A stretch of 64,000 nucleotides of DNA from Bradyrhizobium sp. CB2312 (lineage in GTDB: Bacteria > Pseudomonadota > Alphaproteobacteria > Rhizobiales > Xanthobacteraceae). The position numbers and the translations under genes are program-made. Of this stretch, positions 43,384 through 52,204 are shown in pieces. Within the stretch, counting starts at the first letter, position 1; each line of letters opens with the position of its first letter. The stretch spans positions 6,097,501 through 6,161,500 of the forward strand of contig NZ_CP121668.1 in NCBI RefSeq assembly GCF_029714425.1. The letters are read 5' to 3'. The notes under the pieces were generated by a model, which worked only from the letters and a program-made list of their open reading frames with translations, made no database searches and had not been told where the DNA came from.

Positions 43384-44661
43384 ATGACTGCACCACGCGA
43401 CAAACTCGGGCGTCCCGTCGTCGTCGTCACCGGCATGGGCATCATGACCTCGCTCGGCGCCGGCAAGGCCGACAATTGGGCCAAGCTCGTGGCCGGCGAA
43501 TCCGGCATTCGCACCATCACCCGCTTTCCGATCGAGGGCCTGAAGACCACGATGGCCGGTACCGTCGATTTTGTCAGCGTCGATCCGTTCTCCTCCACCG
43601 CCCTGTCCGAACGGATGGCCGAGATCGTGACGGAGGAAGCGCTCGAGCAGGCCGGCATCGGCGCCAAGGCCGATTTCCCGGGCCCCCTCTTCCTGGCGGT
43701 TGCGCCTGTCGAGGTCGAATGGCCGCAGCGCCGCGAGCTCGGCCGCGCCGTCGGCGCGCTCGACATCAATTATGACGATTTGCTGCGCATCTCCGGCGGC
43801 GGCAAGTACACAGCCTATCACCACCGCTTCATGTTCGGCTCGGTCGCAGCCCACCTCGCCGAGACCTTCGGCACCAAGGGCTCGCCGATCTCGCTGTCGA
43901 CGGCGTGTGCGTCCGGAGCCACCTCGATCCAGCTCGGCGTCGAGGCGATTCGCCGCGGCGAGACCGATGCTGCACTGTGCGTTGCGACCGACGGCACCGT
44001 GAATCCGGAAGCGCTGGTGCGCTTCTCGCTGCTCTCGGCGCTGTCGACCCAGAACGATCCGCCGCAGGCGGCCTCCCGTCCCTTCTCCAAGAACCGCGAC
44101 GGCTTCGTCATGGCCGAAGGCGCCGGCGCGCTCGTGCTGGAAAGCTATGAGGCGGCAACTGCGCGCGGCGCGAAGATCCTCGGCGTGATCGCCGGCTGCG
44201 GCGAGCTCACCGATTCCTTCCATCGCACCCGCTCCTCGCCCGACGGCAAGCCGATCATCGGCTGCATGAACAAGACGCTGGCCGATGCCGGCATGACGCC
44301 GGACCAGATCGACCACATCAACGCGCACGGCACCGCGACGCCCGAGAACGACAAGATGGAGTTCAACACGACATCGGCCGTGTTCGGCGATCTCGCGCAG
44401 AAGATCCCGGTCACCTCCAACAAGTCGATGGTCGGCCACACCATCTCGGCCGCAGGCGCAGTGGAGGCGATCTTCTCGCTGCTCACGCTCGAGCATCAGC
44501 GCATCCCGCCGACGATCAACTACGACAATCCGGATCCCACGATCCTGTTCGACGTCGTCGGCAACAAGGCGCGCGATGCCCGCGTCACCGCGGTGATGTC
44601 GAACTCGTTCGGCTTCGGCGGCCAGAACGCCTCGCTGATCCTCACGCGCGAACCGGCCTGA
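43384..44661 (+). CDS. fabF1XL: 3-oxoacyl-ACP synthase of the long-chain lipid A pathway (FabF1XL type)
   Basis: This 425-residue ketosynthase has an intact catalytic triad: Cys175 (LSTACASGATS), His315 (INAHGTATPENDKME) and His352 (SMVGHTISAAGA). It condenses malonyl units onto AcpXL-bound chains. Together with the altered ketosynthase before it, it may form a heterodimer that sets the unusual chain length. It ends 9 nt before lpxXL. Confidence 0.9.
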   Translation: MTAPRDKLGRPVVVVTGMGIMTSLGAGKADNWAKLVAGESGIRTITRFPIEGLKTTMAGTVDFVSVDPFSSTALSERMAEIVTEEALEQAGIGAKADFPGPLFLAVAPVEVEWPQRRELGRAVGALDINYDDLLRISGGGKYTAYHHRFMFGSVAAHLAETFGTKGSPISLSTACASGATSIQLGVEAIRRGETDAALCVATDGTVNPEALVRFSLLSALSTQNDPPQAASRPFSKNRDGFVMAEGAGALVLESYEAATARGAKILGVIAGCGELTDSFHRTRSSPDGKPIIGCMNKTLADAGMTPDQIDHINAHGTATPENDKMEFNTTSAVFGDLAQKIPVTSNKSMVGHTISAAGAVEAIFSLLTLEHQRIPPTINYDNPDPTILFDVVGNKARDARVTAVMSNSFGFGGQNASLILTREPA

Positions 44662-44670
44662 ACCGGACGC

Positions 44671-45603
44671 ATGGCGCTGATTTCTCTCGGCACGAAGATC
44701 CGCGCACGCAATGCTGCCAAATCGATCAGCGGAAGCCTGATCGGCGCTGCCACCGTCGGCATGCTGCGCACCACGCGCTATTTCGATCCGGTCAAGACCT
44801 CGGACTTTTTCGCGCGGATGACGAAGCTGATCGGGCCGCGCCTGCGCGAGCATCGCATCGGCCGCGCCAACCTCACCGCGGCGTTTCCCGAGAAATCGCC
44901 GGAGGAGATCGAGCAGATCCTGATGGGCGTGTGGGACAATCTCGGCCGCGTCGGCGCCGAATTCGCCCATATGGACCACGTCTGGGACTACGACCGCGAC
45001 CATCCGGAGAAAAGCCGGATCGAAATCCCGGCGCGCAGCATCGAGCTGTTCAACCAGATCCGCGACGACGGCAAGCCAGCGCTGATCTTCGCCGCGCATC
45101 TGGCCAATTGGGAATTGCCGGCGCTCGCCGGCGTCGCGCACGGGCTGGACGCCGCGATCCTCTATCGCCGCCCGAACATCGCCTCCGCCGACCGCATCAT
45201 CCAGGAGATGCGCCAGGTCAACATGGGCACGCTGATCCCGGCGGGCCGCGACGCCCCGTTCCGGCTCGGTCAGGCGCTGAAAGAGGGCAAGCATGTCGCG
45301 ATGCTGATCGACCAGTATCTGACCGGCGGCGTCGAGGTCACCTTCTTCGGCCGCAAGACCCGCGCCAACCCGACGCTGGCCCGCCTGCTCCGCCAGGTCG
45401 AATGCCCCATCCACGGCGTCCGCATCATCCGCCTGCCCGACGGCCGCTTCACCGGCGAGCTGACCGAGGAAATCCCGCCGGTGCGCGATGCCGACGGCAA
45501 GATCGACATCCAGGGCACGATGCAGGCAGTCACCAGCGTGGTGGAGAGTTGGGTGCGCGAGCATCCCGAACAGTGGCTGTGGCTGCACAGAAGGTGGCGG
45601 TAG
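44671..45603 (+). CDS. lpxXL: Lipid A very-long-chain acyltransferase (LpxL/HtrB family)
   Basis: This 310-residue membrane-associated acyltransferase carries the HxxxxE-type motif in FAAHLANWELPALAG (about residues 139-153), a GTLIPAGRDAP(F)R stretch and VAMLIDQYLTGGVEVTFFGRKT. In rhizobia LpxXL transfers the 27-hydroxyoctacosanoyl chain from AcpXL to lipid A, which strengthens the outer membrane and matters in symbiosis. In Rhizobium a dehydrogenase gene (adh2XL) lies before lpxXL; here the ketosynthase gene leads straight into it. Confidence 0.9.
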   Translation: MALISLGTKIRARNAAKSISGSLIGAATVGMLRTTRYFDPVKTSDFFARMTKLIGPRLREHRIGRANLTAAFPEKSPEEIEQILMGVWDNLGRVGAEFAHMDHVWDYDRDHPEKSRIEIPARSIELFNQIRDDGKPALIFAAHLANWELPALAGVAHGLDAAILYRRPNIASADRIIQEMRQVNMGTLIPAGRDAPFRLGQALKEGKHVAMLIDQYLTGGVEVTFFGRKTRANPTLARLLRQVECPIHGVRIIRLPDGRFTGELTEEIPPVRDADGKIDIQGTMQAVTSVVESWVREHPEQWLWLHRRWR

Positions 45604-45619
45604 CCAGCACTGCTTTCTC

Positions 45620-45717
45620 CGTCATGGCCGGGCTTGTCCCGGCCATCCACGCGCTTCCAGAGGCGAGATCAAGGACGTGGATGCCCGGGACAAGCCCGGG
45701 CATGACGACTGAGCACG
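45620..45717. repeat. Intergenic inverted repeat (CGTCATGGCCGGGC...GCCCGGGCATGACG)
   Basis: CGTCATGGCCGGGCTTGTCC (from 45620) pairs imperfectly with GGACAAGCCCGGGCATGACG (ending 45717), and CCATCCACG pairs with CGTGGATG inside. It lies between the convergent lpxXL and regulator genes and may be a two-way terminator. From general familiarity it is another dispersed element of Bradyrhizobium type. Confidence 0.75.
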
Positions 45718-45733
45718 CCGCCTGCGCCGCCCC

Positions 45734-47493
45734 TCACTGCTCCGGCAATCCTGCATCCACCTCGGCCTGCACGACACGCTCCCAGGCCGCGATACAAACC
45801 GGACTTGCGTTCTTCATCGGCGGCCAGACGCTTTGCCGCGTCGTGCCGGGCCGCAAGCGCAATCCCTCCGCAATCGCGGCCTTCGCCTCCTCGGCCCGGC
45901 CCGTTCTCTGATAGGCAGCAGCGAGCAGGAAATGCGAGCGGCCGGTTCCCGGCGTGATGGCGATCGAGCGCTGCAGCCACGGCAGCGCCTCCTCGTAGCG
46001 GCCCATCAAGGCATGCGCCGTGCCTGCGCCGAGCAACCAGGTCCAGCGCGAGGCCGGTGGCGTGTCGTAACGATCGGCTTGCTGGAATGTCGCGAGCGCA
46101 TCGTCGAAGCGGCCGAGATAGATCTGGCCCAACCCGATCAGATAGAGCGCAGACCCGTTCCACGGATCGAAGCTCAAGGCCTTGGCGCAGGTGACGAGGC
46201 TTTCGACGAAATGGTTGGTCGCGCTGAGGAAGCGGCAATAGGCCTCGAGCACCGGAATCGAATTCGGCTTCGACCGCAGCGCCTGCTCGAGCGTCGCATT
46301 GGCCCTCGCCTCGACCGCAGCAGCCTCCTCCGGGCCGAACCAGACCATCTGGATGCCGCGCATCTGCAGCGAGGCGAGCGCGACCGCGATGTCGAGATTG
46401 TCAGGATCGTCAGCGAGCGCCTTTTGCAGCATGGCCTGCGCCGCGCCAAAACGCTCGCGCGTGGTCTGGTTGATCGAGGCGAGCGCCTGCTCGACGGCCT
46501 CTTGTCGCCGCCGACCGAGGATTTGCGGCTCGCAGATGACGATACGCGCGGCTCCAGAATCTCGTTGAGACGGCGCGCGAGCACATGACCGACGCCGGCG
46601 ACCAGCCGTGACTGCGCGAGTTGCGCGTCCGCATCGTCCGCGGCGACCGAAGCTGCAACGACCGACTGAACCTCGCCAGTGGCGGCCTTGATGATACGCG
46701 CGCGCAGCGTCCAGGATCGATCGCCATGCTGCAACTCACCATGCAGCTCGTAATCGGATGATCCGGCGGAGGAAGCTTTGCTCTCGCCGCCGGCGACCGT
46801 CAATCGTGGCGCAACCACGCTGATGTTCTGGATCTTGGCAAAACCATCCGTGAGGCGGGCGGTGACGTCTGCCGCCATCGCCGCGCCACGCGGGTCGTTG
46901 CTGTCATCAGCGATCGGCATCACGGCGAGCCGCGGCGGCGCTCGCCTGAACAGAAGGTCCGGCTTCAGCACGGGCGCGGCAACCGCAAGCCCCATGACGA
47001 TCACGCAGAGCCCGGCCACGGCGGCGACCGTGGCCTGCCGGCTCAAGCCGAACATCGCGCGCCGCGGCCTCACGGGCGGCACAGCAACCTCGGCCGGCGG
47101 CAGGGGCGCGACCTCGTCGCCGGGGTCCGGCCGGGTCTCCTCGGCCTGCACCGGGCCGGATTCGGGCGCAGCCTCAACCTCCGCCGCCAGCAGATAGCCG
47201 CCGCCGGAGGCGAGCTTGATCAGCTGCCGCCGGTCGTCGCCGAGCGCGTTCCGAAGCTCTCGGATGCATTGAAACAGGCTGTCCTCGCCGACATGGACGT
47301 TCGGCCAGACCGCCTCCATCAGCTCCTGCTTGCTCAGCACGCGGCCGCCGCTGGTGGCAAAGAGCCGGAGCATCTCGAACGTCTTGGGCCGGAGCTTGAT
47401 CGGAGCGCCATCGGCCCCGCGCAGCTCCGCGCGCTGCAGGTCCAGCTCGAAGCCGGCGAAACGAAGCAAGCTATCCCCCAAAACGTCTCTCAA
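45734..47493 (-). pseudogene. Winged-helix (CadC-like) regulator with TPR domain, split by a frameshift
   Basis: The first part (from 47493) has an OmpR/CadC-type winged helix (LRPKTFEMLRLFATSGGRVLSKQELMEAVWPNVHVGEDSLFQCIRELRNALGDD), a membrane helix (about residues 155-175) and a periplasmic region. From about 46500 the frame turns arginine/serine-rich, while another frame gives clean TPR-like sequence (AVEQALASINQTTRERFGAAQAMLQKALADDPDNLDIAVALASLQ) to the stop at 45734. One missing base near 46497-46503 would restore a protein of about 585 residues. It may be a true mutation or a sequencing error. It diverges from the autotransporters and may regulate them. Confidence 0.75.
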
Positions 47494-47540
47494 GGTGGCC
47501 CATATAGCGGAAGTCTGCCGAAAATGCCCGGAAATCGGGT

Positions 47541-47573
47541 CTGAAACTGAAATATCAGAAACTTTCAGAAACT
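47541..47573. promoter_or_regulatory. Iterated GAAACT direct repeats between regulator and autotransporter
   Basis: Three direct copies, CTGAAACT (47541-47548), CAGAAACT (47556-47563) and CAGAAACT (47566-47573), are spaced 15 and 10 bp apart in the 148-bp divergent region. Winged-helix OmpR/CadC-type proteins often bind tandem direct repeats about 10 bp apart, so this is a candidate site for the adjacent regulator. Confidence 0.5.
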
Positions 47574-47641
47574 AGCCAACCCCTTATCAGGACACCACTC
47601 CCGCCCGGTGCGAAGAATCCTGTCGAGGACTCGGGACCCGC

Positions 47642-50600
47642 GTGTTGGGGGAAGTGGTGAGGACGGGGAAACATTATTTCAAAGCGACCCGCCACCTGCG
47701 GGCCGCCCTGCTGACGTCGTCGGCGCTGGCCCTGGCCTGGACGCTGCCGGCCGGGCCGGCGCGCGCCGCGTCGAATGGCACCTGGCTCGCCTCGCCCGGC
47801 AGCAACGACTATGGCACCGGATCCAATTGGGACGGCCGCTTCGTGCCTGTCAGCGAGGCCTCCTTCGGCACCTCTGCGACCACCAGCCTGACGATTTCAA
47901 GCGCCAGCGTCGGCGACTGGACGTTCAACGCCGGCGCCTCGAACTACACGTTTGACGTCAGCGGTCCGTTGAATTTCACCGGCACCGGCATCACGGTCAA
48001 CGGCGGCAGCGTTACGATCAACTACGCCAACAGCGGGGCCCTCAACACGTTCAGTGGTTCAAGCACCGCCGGCAGCGCCACCATCAACAACAGTGGAAGC
48101 CTATCGTTCACACAGAGCAGCACCGCCGGCAGCGCCACCGTCACCAACAACGGCACTCTGGAATTCCACGACACCAGCACGGCGGGCAGCGCCGCCATCA
48201 CCAACAACGGCGGCCGCGCGCTGAATTTCTACCTGACCAGCACGGCTGGCAATGCCAGCATCACCAACAACGGCAGCGTGACTTTCTTCGAGGCCAGCAC
48301 GGCTGGCAATGCCGCCATCACCAACAATAGCAACGGCACCCTGCAATTCTACGGCAGCAGCACGGCGGGCAGCGCCACCATCACCAACAACCACGTCGTG
48401 GATTTCCTTGGCACCAGCACGGCGGGCAACGCCACCATCACCAACAACAGCAACGGCACCCTGACTTTCTACAACTCCAGCACGGCGGGCAATGCCGCCC
48501 TCATCAACAATGCCGGAGGAGTGGTAAACTTCACCTATACTGCCGGGTTGAACAACGACAGCAAGGTGAGCGCCGGCTCGATCGCGGGCGCCGGCTCCTA
48601 CAACCTCGGCAGCAACGAACTGACGGTCGGCAGCAACAATTCCTCGACCGAGGTCAGCGGCGTCATCTCCGGCAGCGGCTCGCTGGTCAAGACCGGCATG
48701 GGCATCTTGTACCTGACCGGCGCCAACACCTATACCGGCGGCACCACCGTCAATGGCCTCGGTAGCGAACTATGGCTTGGCAATAACACCGGTGGGGTTG
48801 GCTCCATTCTGGGGGCGGTCACCGTCGGTGGTGGAGGCACGTTCAGGATCCTCAACGCCGACACAAGCGGCATCACGACGATCACGAACAATGCCACCAC
48901 GGCTTTCTACAAGACCAGCACGGCGGGCAGCGCCACCATCACCAACAACGGCGAGCTGCTTTTCCTTGGCACCAGCACGGCGGGCAGCGCCACCATCACC
49001 AACACCAACACCATGGAGTTCGTTGACACCAGCACGGCGGGCCACGCCGCCATCACCAACAACGGCACGCTGTATTTCTACGCCTCCAGCACGGCAGGCA
49101 GCGCGAGCATCACCAACAACAGCGGCCTGCAATTCTTAAACACCAGTACTGCCGGCAGCGCAAACATCACCAACACCAGTGGCGGCTCCACGACGTTCTA
49201 CGGCACCAGCACCGCCGGCAACGCGACGATCAACAACGATGGCACAATCAATTTCAGCCAAACAAGCACGGCGGGAAGCGCCGGCATCACCAACAACGGC
49301 ACCTTGAACTTCAATGCTTCGAGCACGGCCGCAAGCGCAACCATCACCAACAACTTTTCGATGGCGTTCGTCGGCGTCAGCACGGCTGGCAGCGCGACCA
49401 TCACCAACACCTATAATCTACTCTTCATGGGCTGGAGCACGGCCGGCAACGCGGTCATCACCAACAATGGCGGCGGTCCCTTCCACAATTCCATCGGAAC
49501 GACCTATTTCCGGAACAACGCGACCGCGGGGAATGCGCAGCTGATCAACAACGACCCGGGCGCCGGCTTCGATTTTTCCGGCAGCACCGGCCCGAACGGC
49601 GACAACAAGCTCAGCGCCGGCTCGATCGCCGGCAACGGCACCTTCTCACTCGGCGCCAACGAGCTGACGGTCGGCGGCAACAATCTGTCGACCACCGTCA
49701 GCGGCGTGATCGCCGATGGCGGCTACTTCGGCGGCACCGGCGGTTCGCTGGTGAAGACGGGCACCGGCACGCTGACGCTTTCGGGCACCAACACCTATAT
49801 CGGCGGCACCACCTTCGCCGGCGGAACGGTCAGCGTCTCCTCGGACGCCAATCTCGGCGACCTCGCGGGCAGCCTGACCTTCAACGGCGGCACCTTGCAG
49901 ATAGCAGGCACCGCTTTCAACGCCACCACGCGCAGCATCTCCTTCGGTGCCGGCGGCGGCACGCTGGAGATTGCAGCGGCAGCCAACAATTTCGTCATCA
50001 GCCAGAATCTCAGTGGCGGCGCGCTGACCAAGTCCGGCGCCGGCACGCTGACCTTGACCGGCGCGGACAATTTGTCCGCCCTGACGATTTCTGCCGGCAC
50101 GCTGGTGTTCAGCGGCAATGCCACGGCCGGCGGCACTCAAATCACCAACAACGCGCAGCTGACCTTCGATACCAACGCCACGGCCGGGAGCGCCACCATC
50201 ACCAACAACGGCAACGTACTGTTCGACGGCAACGCCACGGCCGGCAGCGCACAGCTCATCAACGGCACGCCCAGCGCCGTCTTCGACTTCTCGATGAGCA
50301 CCGGCCCGAACAGCGACAACAAGCTCAGCGCCGGCTCGCTCGCCGGTGGCGGCACCTTCGACCTCGGCGGCAAGGAGCTGACGGTCGGCAGCAACAACCT
50401 GTCGACCAACGTCACCGGCGTGCTTGCCGATGGCGGATCCGGCGGCGGCACCGGCGCCTCGCTGGTGAAGGTCGGCACCGGCAGGCTGACCCTGTCGGGC
50501 GTCAACACCTACACCGGCGCGACCCAGATCGACGGCGGCACGCTGGCGGTGAACGGCTCGATCGCGTCCTCCAGCAGCGTCACCGTGAACAGCGGCGGCA

Positions 50601-52204
50601 CGCTCGGTGGCACCGGCACCGTCGGCAACACGACGATCGCGAGCGGCGGCACGCTGGCGCCGGGCAATTCCGTCGGCACCCTCACCGTCAGCGGCAACCT
50701 GACCTTCAACGCCGGCAGCTTCTACACCGTCGAGGTCTCGCCGAGCGCCGCCGACCGCACCAATGTCACCGGCATTGCGACGCTCACCGGCGCCACCGTG
50801 CAGGCGGTCGCCCTGCCCGGCAGCTTTCGGCAGCAGACCTACACCATCCTGAACGCCAGCGGCGGCTTCGGTGGAACACATTTCGCCAGCCTCACCGGCA
50901 GCAGCTTCGCGCCCGGCGCCCGCAATCCGCATCTCACCTACGACCTCAACAACGTCTACCTCGTGCTCGATCCCGGCGCGATCGTGCTGCCGGCGGGCAC
51001 CGGCGCCAACCAGAGCAACGTGGCCGGCGCCATCAACGGAGCCGTCGCGAGCGGCGGGACGCCGCCGGCCGGCTTCGATGCGCTGCTCAACATGGGCCAG
51101 CCGCAGCTCAACCACGGGCTCAGCCAGGTCTCCGGCCAGCCCGGCGCCGCCGGCACGCAGGCCGCGTTCAATGCCACGCAGCAGTTCGTGGACATGCTTG
51201 ATCCGTTCGGCGGCGGCTCGGACGGCGAGCGCGGCGGCACGGCCAGCGACGGCGGGACGCTGGGCTATGCTTCCACCGCACCAAACGACGCAAAAGTGCG
51301 CGAAGCTTACGCAGCAGTCACGCCGCGCGACGCGAGCGGCGATGTCGTCGACCGCCGCTGGGGCGTCTGGGCCTCCGGCTATGGCGGTGCCAGCACGTTG
51401 AACGGCAACGCCGCGGCAGGTTCGACCACCACCACCAGCCACATCTACGGCACCGTCGTGGGCGCCGATTATCGCGCCGCGCCGAACACGCTGCTCGGCT
51501 TCGCGCTCGGCGGCGCCGGCTACAATTTTGCGCTGTCGGACAGTCTCGGCGGCGGCCGCGCCGATCTGTTCCAGGCCGGCTTCTACGGCCGCCACACATT
51601 CGGGCCGGCGTATATCTCAGCAGCCCTCGCCTATGGCTGGCAGGACGTCACCACGGATCGCACTGTGACGGTCTCAGGCACCGACAAGCTCACTGCCAAC
51701 TTCAAGGCCAGCACCTTCTCGGGCCGCTTTGAGGCCGGCTGGCGCTTCGCACCGATCCCCGCCTCCAGCTTCGGCGTCACGCCCTATGCAGCCGTTCAGG
51801 CGACCACCTTCCACCTCCCCGGCTACGGCGAAACCGCGATCGTCGGCAGCAACCAGTTCGCGCTGTCCTACACCGCGCAGGACACCACGAATATCCGCAC
51901 CGAGTTCGGCGCGCGCACCGACCAGCGCTTCCTCGTCAGCGACGGCGTGCTCACGCTGCGCGGCCGACTCGCCTGGGCGCACGATTCCAACACCAACCGC
52001 CTCGTGAACGCCGCCTTCCAGACGCTCCCCGGCGCGGCGTTCACGGTCAACGGCGCGCAACCGGCGGCCGACTCCGCACTCGTTGGAGGCCGCGCCGAGA
52101 TGAAGTGGAGGAATGGCTTCTCGCTCGCTGGAACAGTCGAGGGCGAGTTCTCGCAGAGCACGCAGACTTATACGGGCAAGGGCACGGTGCGTTATGAGTG
52201 GTAA
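47642..52204 (+). CDS. Autotransporter adhesin-like protein, copy 1 (about 1520 aa)
   Basis: This type V secretion protein has a long signal sequence (RHLRAALLTSSALALAWTLPAGPARA). The passenger contains about 22 degenerate 19-21-residue repeats (pattern STAGSATITNNGxLxF) in three blocks, interspersed with autotransporter-associated strand repeats (GTLTLSGxNTYTGGTT). The C-terminal beta-barrel begins near DRRWGVWASGYGG and ends in VRYEW, an aromatic terminus recognised by the Bam machinery. The passenger should form a beta-helix on the cell surface. GTG codons at 47642, 47654 and 47657 are possible starts; GGGGGAAG favours the later ones. There is no visible enzyme domain. Confidence 0.85.
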   Translation: MLGEVVRTGKHYFKATRHLRAALLTSSALALAWTLPAGPARAASNGTWLASPGSNDYGTGSNWDGRFVPVSEASFGTSATTSLTISSASVGDWTFNAGASNYTFDVSGPLNFTGTGITVNGGSVTINYANSGALNTFSGSSTAGSATINNSGSLSFTQSSTAGSATVTNNGTLEFHDTSTAGSAAITNNGGRALNFYLTSTAGNASITNNGSVTFFEASTAGNAAITNNSNGTLQFYGSSTAGSATITNNHVVDFLGTSTAGNATITNNSNGTLTFYNSSTAGNAALINNAGGVVNFTYTAGLNNDSKVSAGSIAGAGSYNLGSNELTVGSNNSSTEVSGVISGSGSLVKTGMGILYLTGANTYTGGTTVNGLGSELWLGNNTGGVGSILGAVTVGGGGTFRILNADTSGITTITNNATTAFYKTSTAGSATITNNGELLFLGTSTAGSATITNTNTMEFVDTSTAGHAAITNNGTLYFYASSTAGSASITNNSGLQFLNTSTAGSANITNTSGGSTTFYGTSTAGNATINNDGTINFSQTSTAGSAGITNNGTLNFNASSTAASATITNNFSMAFVGVSTAGSATITNTYNLLFMGWSTAGNAVITNNGGGPFHNSIGTTYFRNNATAGNAQLINNDPGAGFDFSGSTGPNGDNKLSAGSIAGNGTFSLGANELTVGGNNLSTTVSGVIADGGYFGGTGGSLVKTGTGTLTLSGTNTYIGGTTFAGGTVSVSSDANLGDLAGSLTFNGGTLQIAGTAFNATTRSISFGAGGGTLEIAAAANNFVISQNLSGGALTKSGAGTLTLTGADNLSALTISAGTLVFSGNATAGGTQITNNAQLTFDTNATAGSATITNNGNVLFDGNATAGSAQLINGTPSAVFDFSMSTGPNSDNKLSAGSLAGGGTFDLGGKELTVGSNNLSTNVTGVLADGGSGGGTGASLVKVGTGRLTLSGVNTYTGATQIDGGTLAVNGSIASSSSVTVNSGGTLGGTGTVGNTTIASGGTLAPGNSVGTLTVSGNLTFNAGSFYTVEVSPSAADRTNVTGIATLTGATVQAVALPGSFRQQTYTILNASGGFGGTHFASLTGSSFAPGARNPHLTYDLNNVYLVLDPGAIVLPAGTGANQSNVAGAINGAVASGGTPPAGFDALLNMGQPQLNHGLSQVSGQPGAAGTQAAFNATQQFVDMLDPFGGGSDGERGGTASDGGTLGYASTAPNDAKVREAYAAVTPRDASGDVVDRRWGVWASGYGGASTLNGNAAAGSTTTTSHIYGTVVGADYRAAPNTLLGFALGGAGYNFALSDSLGGGRADLFQAGFYGRHTFGPAYISAALAYGWQDVTTDRTVTVSGTDKLTANFKASTFSGRFEAGWRFAPIPASSFGVTPYAAVQATTFHLPGYGETAIVGSNQFALSYTAQDTTNIRTEFGARTDQRFLVSDGVLTLRGRLAWAHDSNTNRLVNAAFQTLPGAAFTVNGAQPAADSALVGGRAEMKWRNGFSLAGTVEGEFSQSTQTYTGKGTVRYEW
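48057..49560 (+). repeat. In-frame 57-63 bp repeats in autotransporter copy 1
   Basis: About nineteen degenerate units code for the pattern (T/S)STAGSATITNNG-x-L-x-F-x-x. They lie in two runs (about 48057-48540 and 48912-49560), and three more units lie near 50116-50290. The core AGCACGGCGGGCAGCGCC is well kept, while the second half of each unit varies. Most units are 57 bp. Confidence 0.85.

Noticed and set aside
43036..45588. An 850-codon open frame antisense to the ketosynthase and acyltransferase genes
   Set aside because: It is a shadow of GC-rich coding sequence: the composition is His/Asp/Arg/Glu-rich without domains, and the plus-strand genes are clearly recognisable families.
49646..51595. 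A 649-codon antisense frame across the first autotransporter
   Set aside because: It results from the repetitive, GC-rich passenger and is low-complexity Gly/Ala/Arg sequence with no family likeness.
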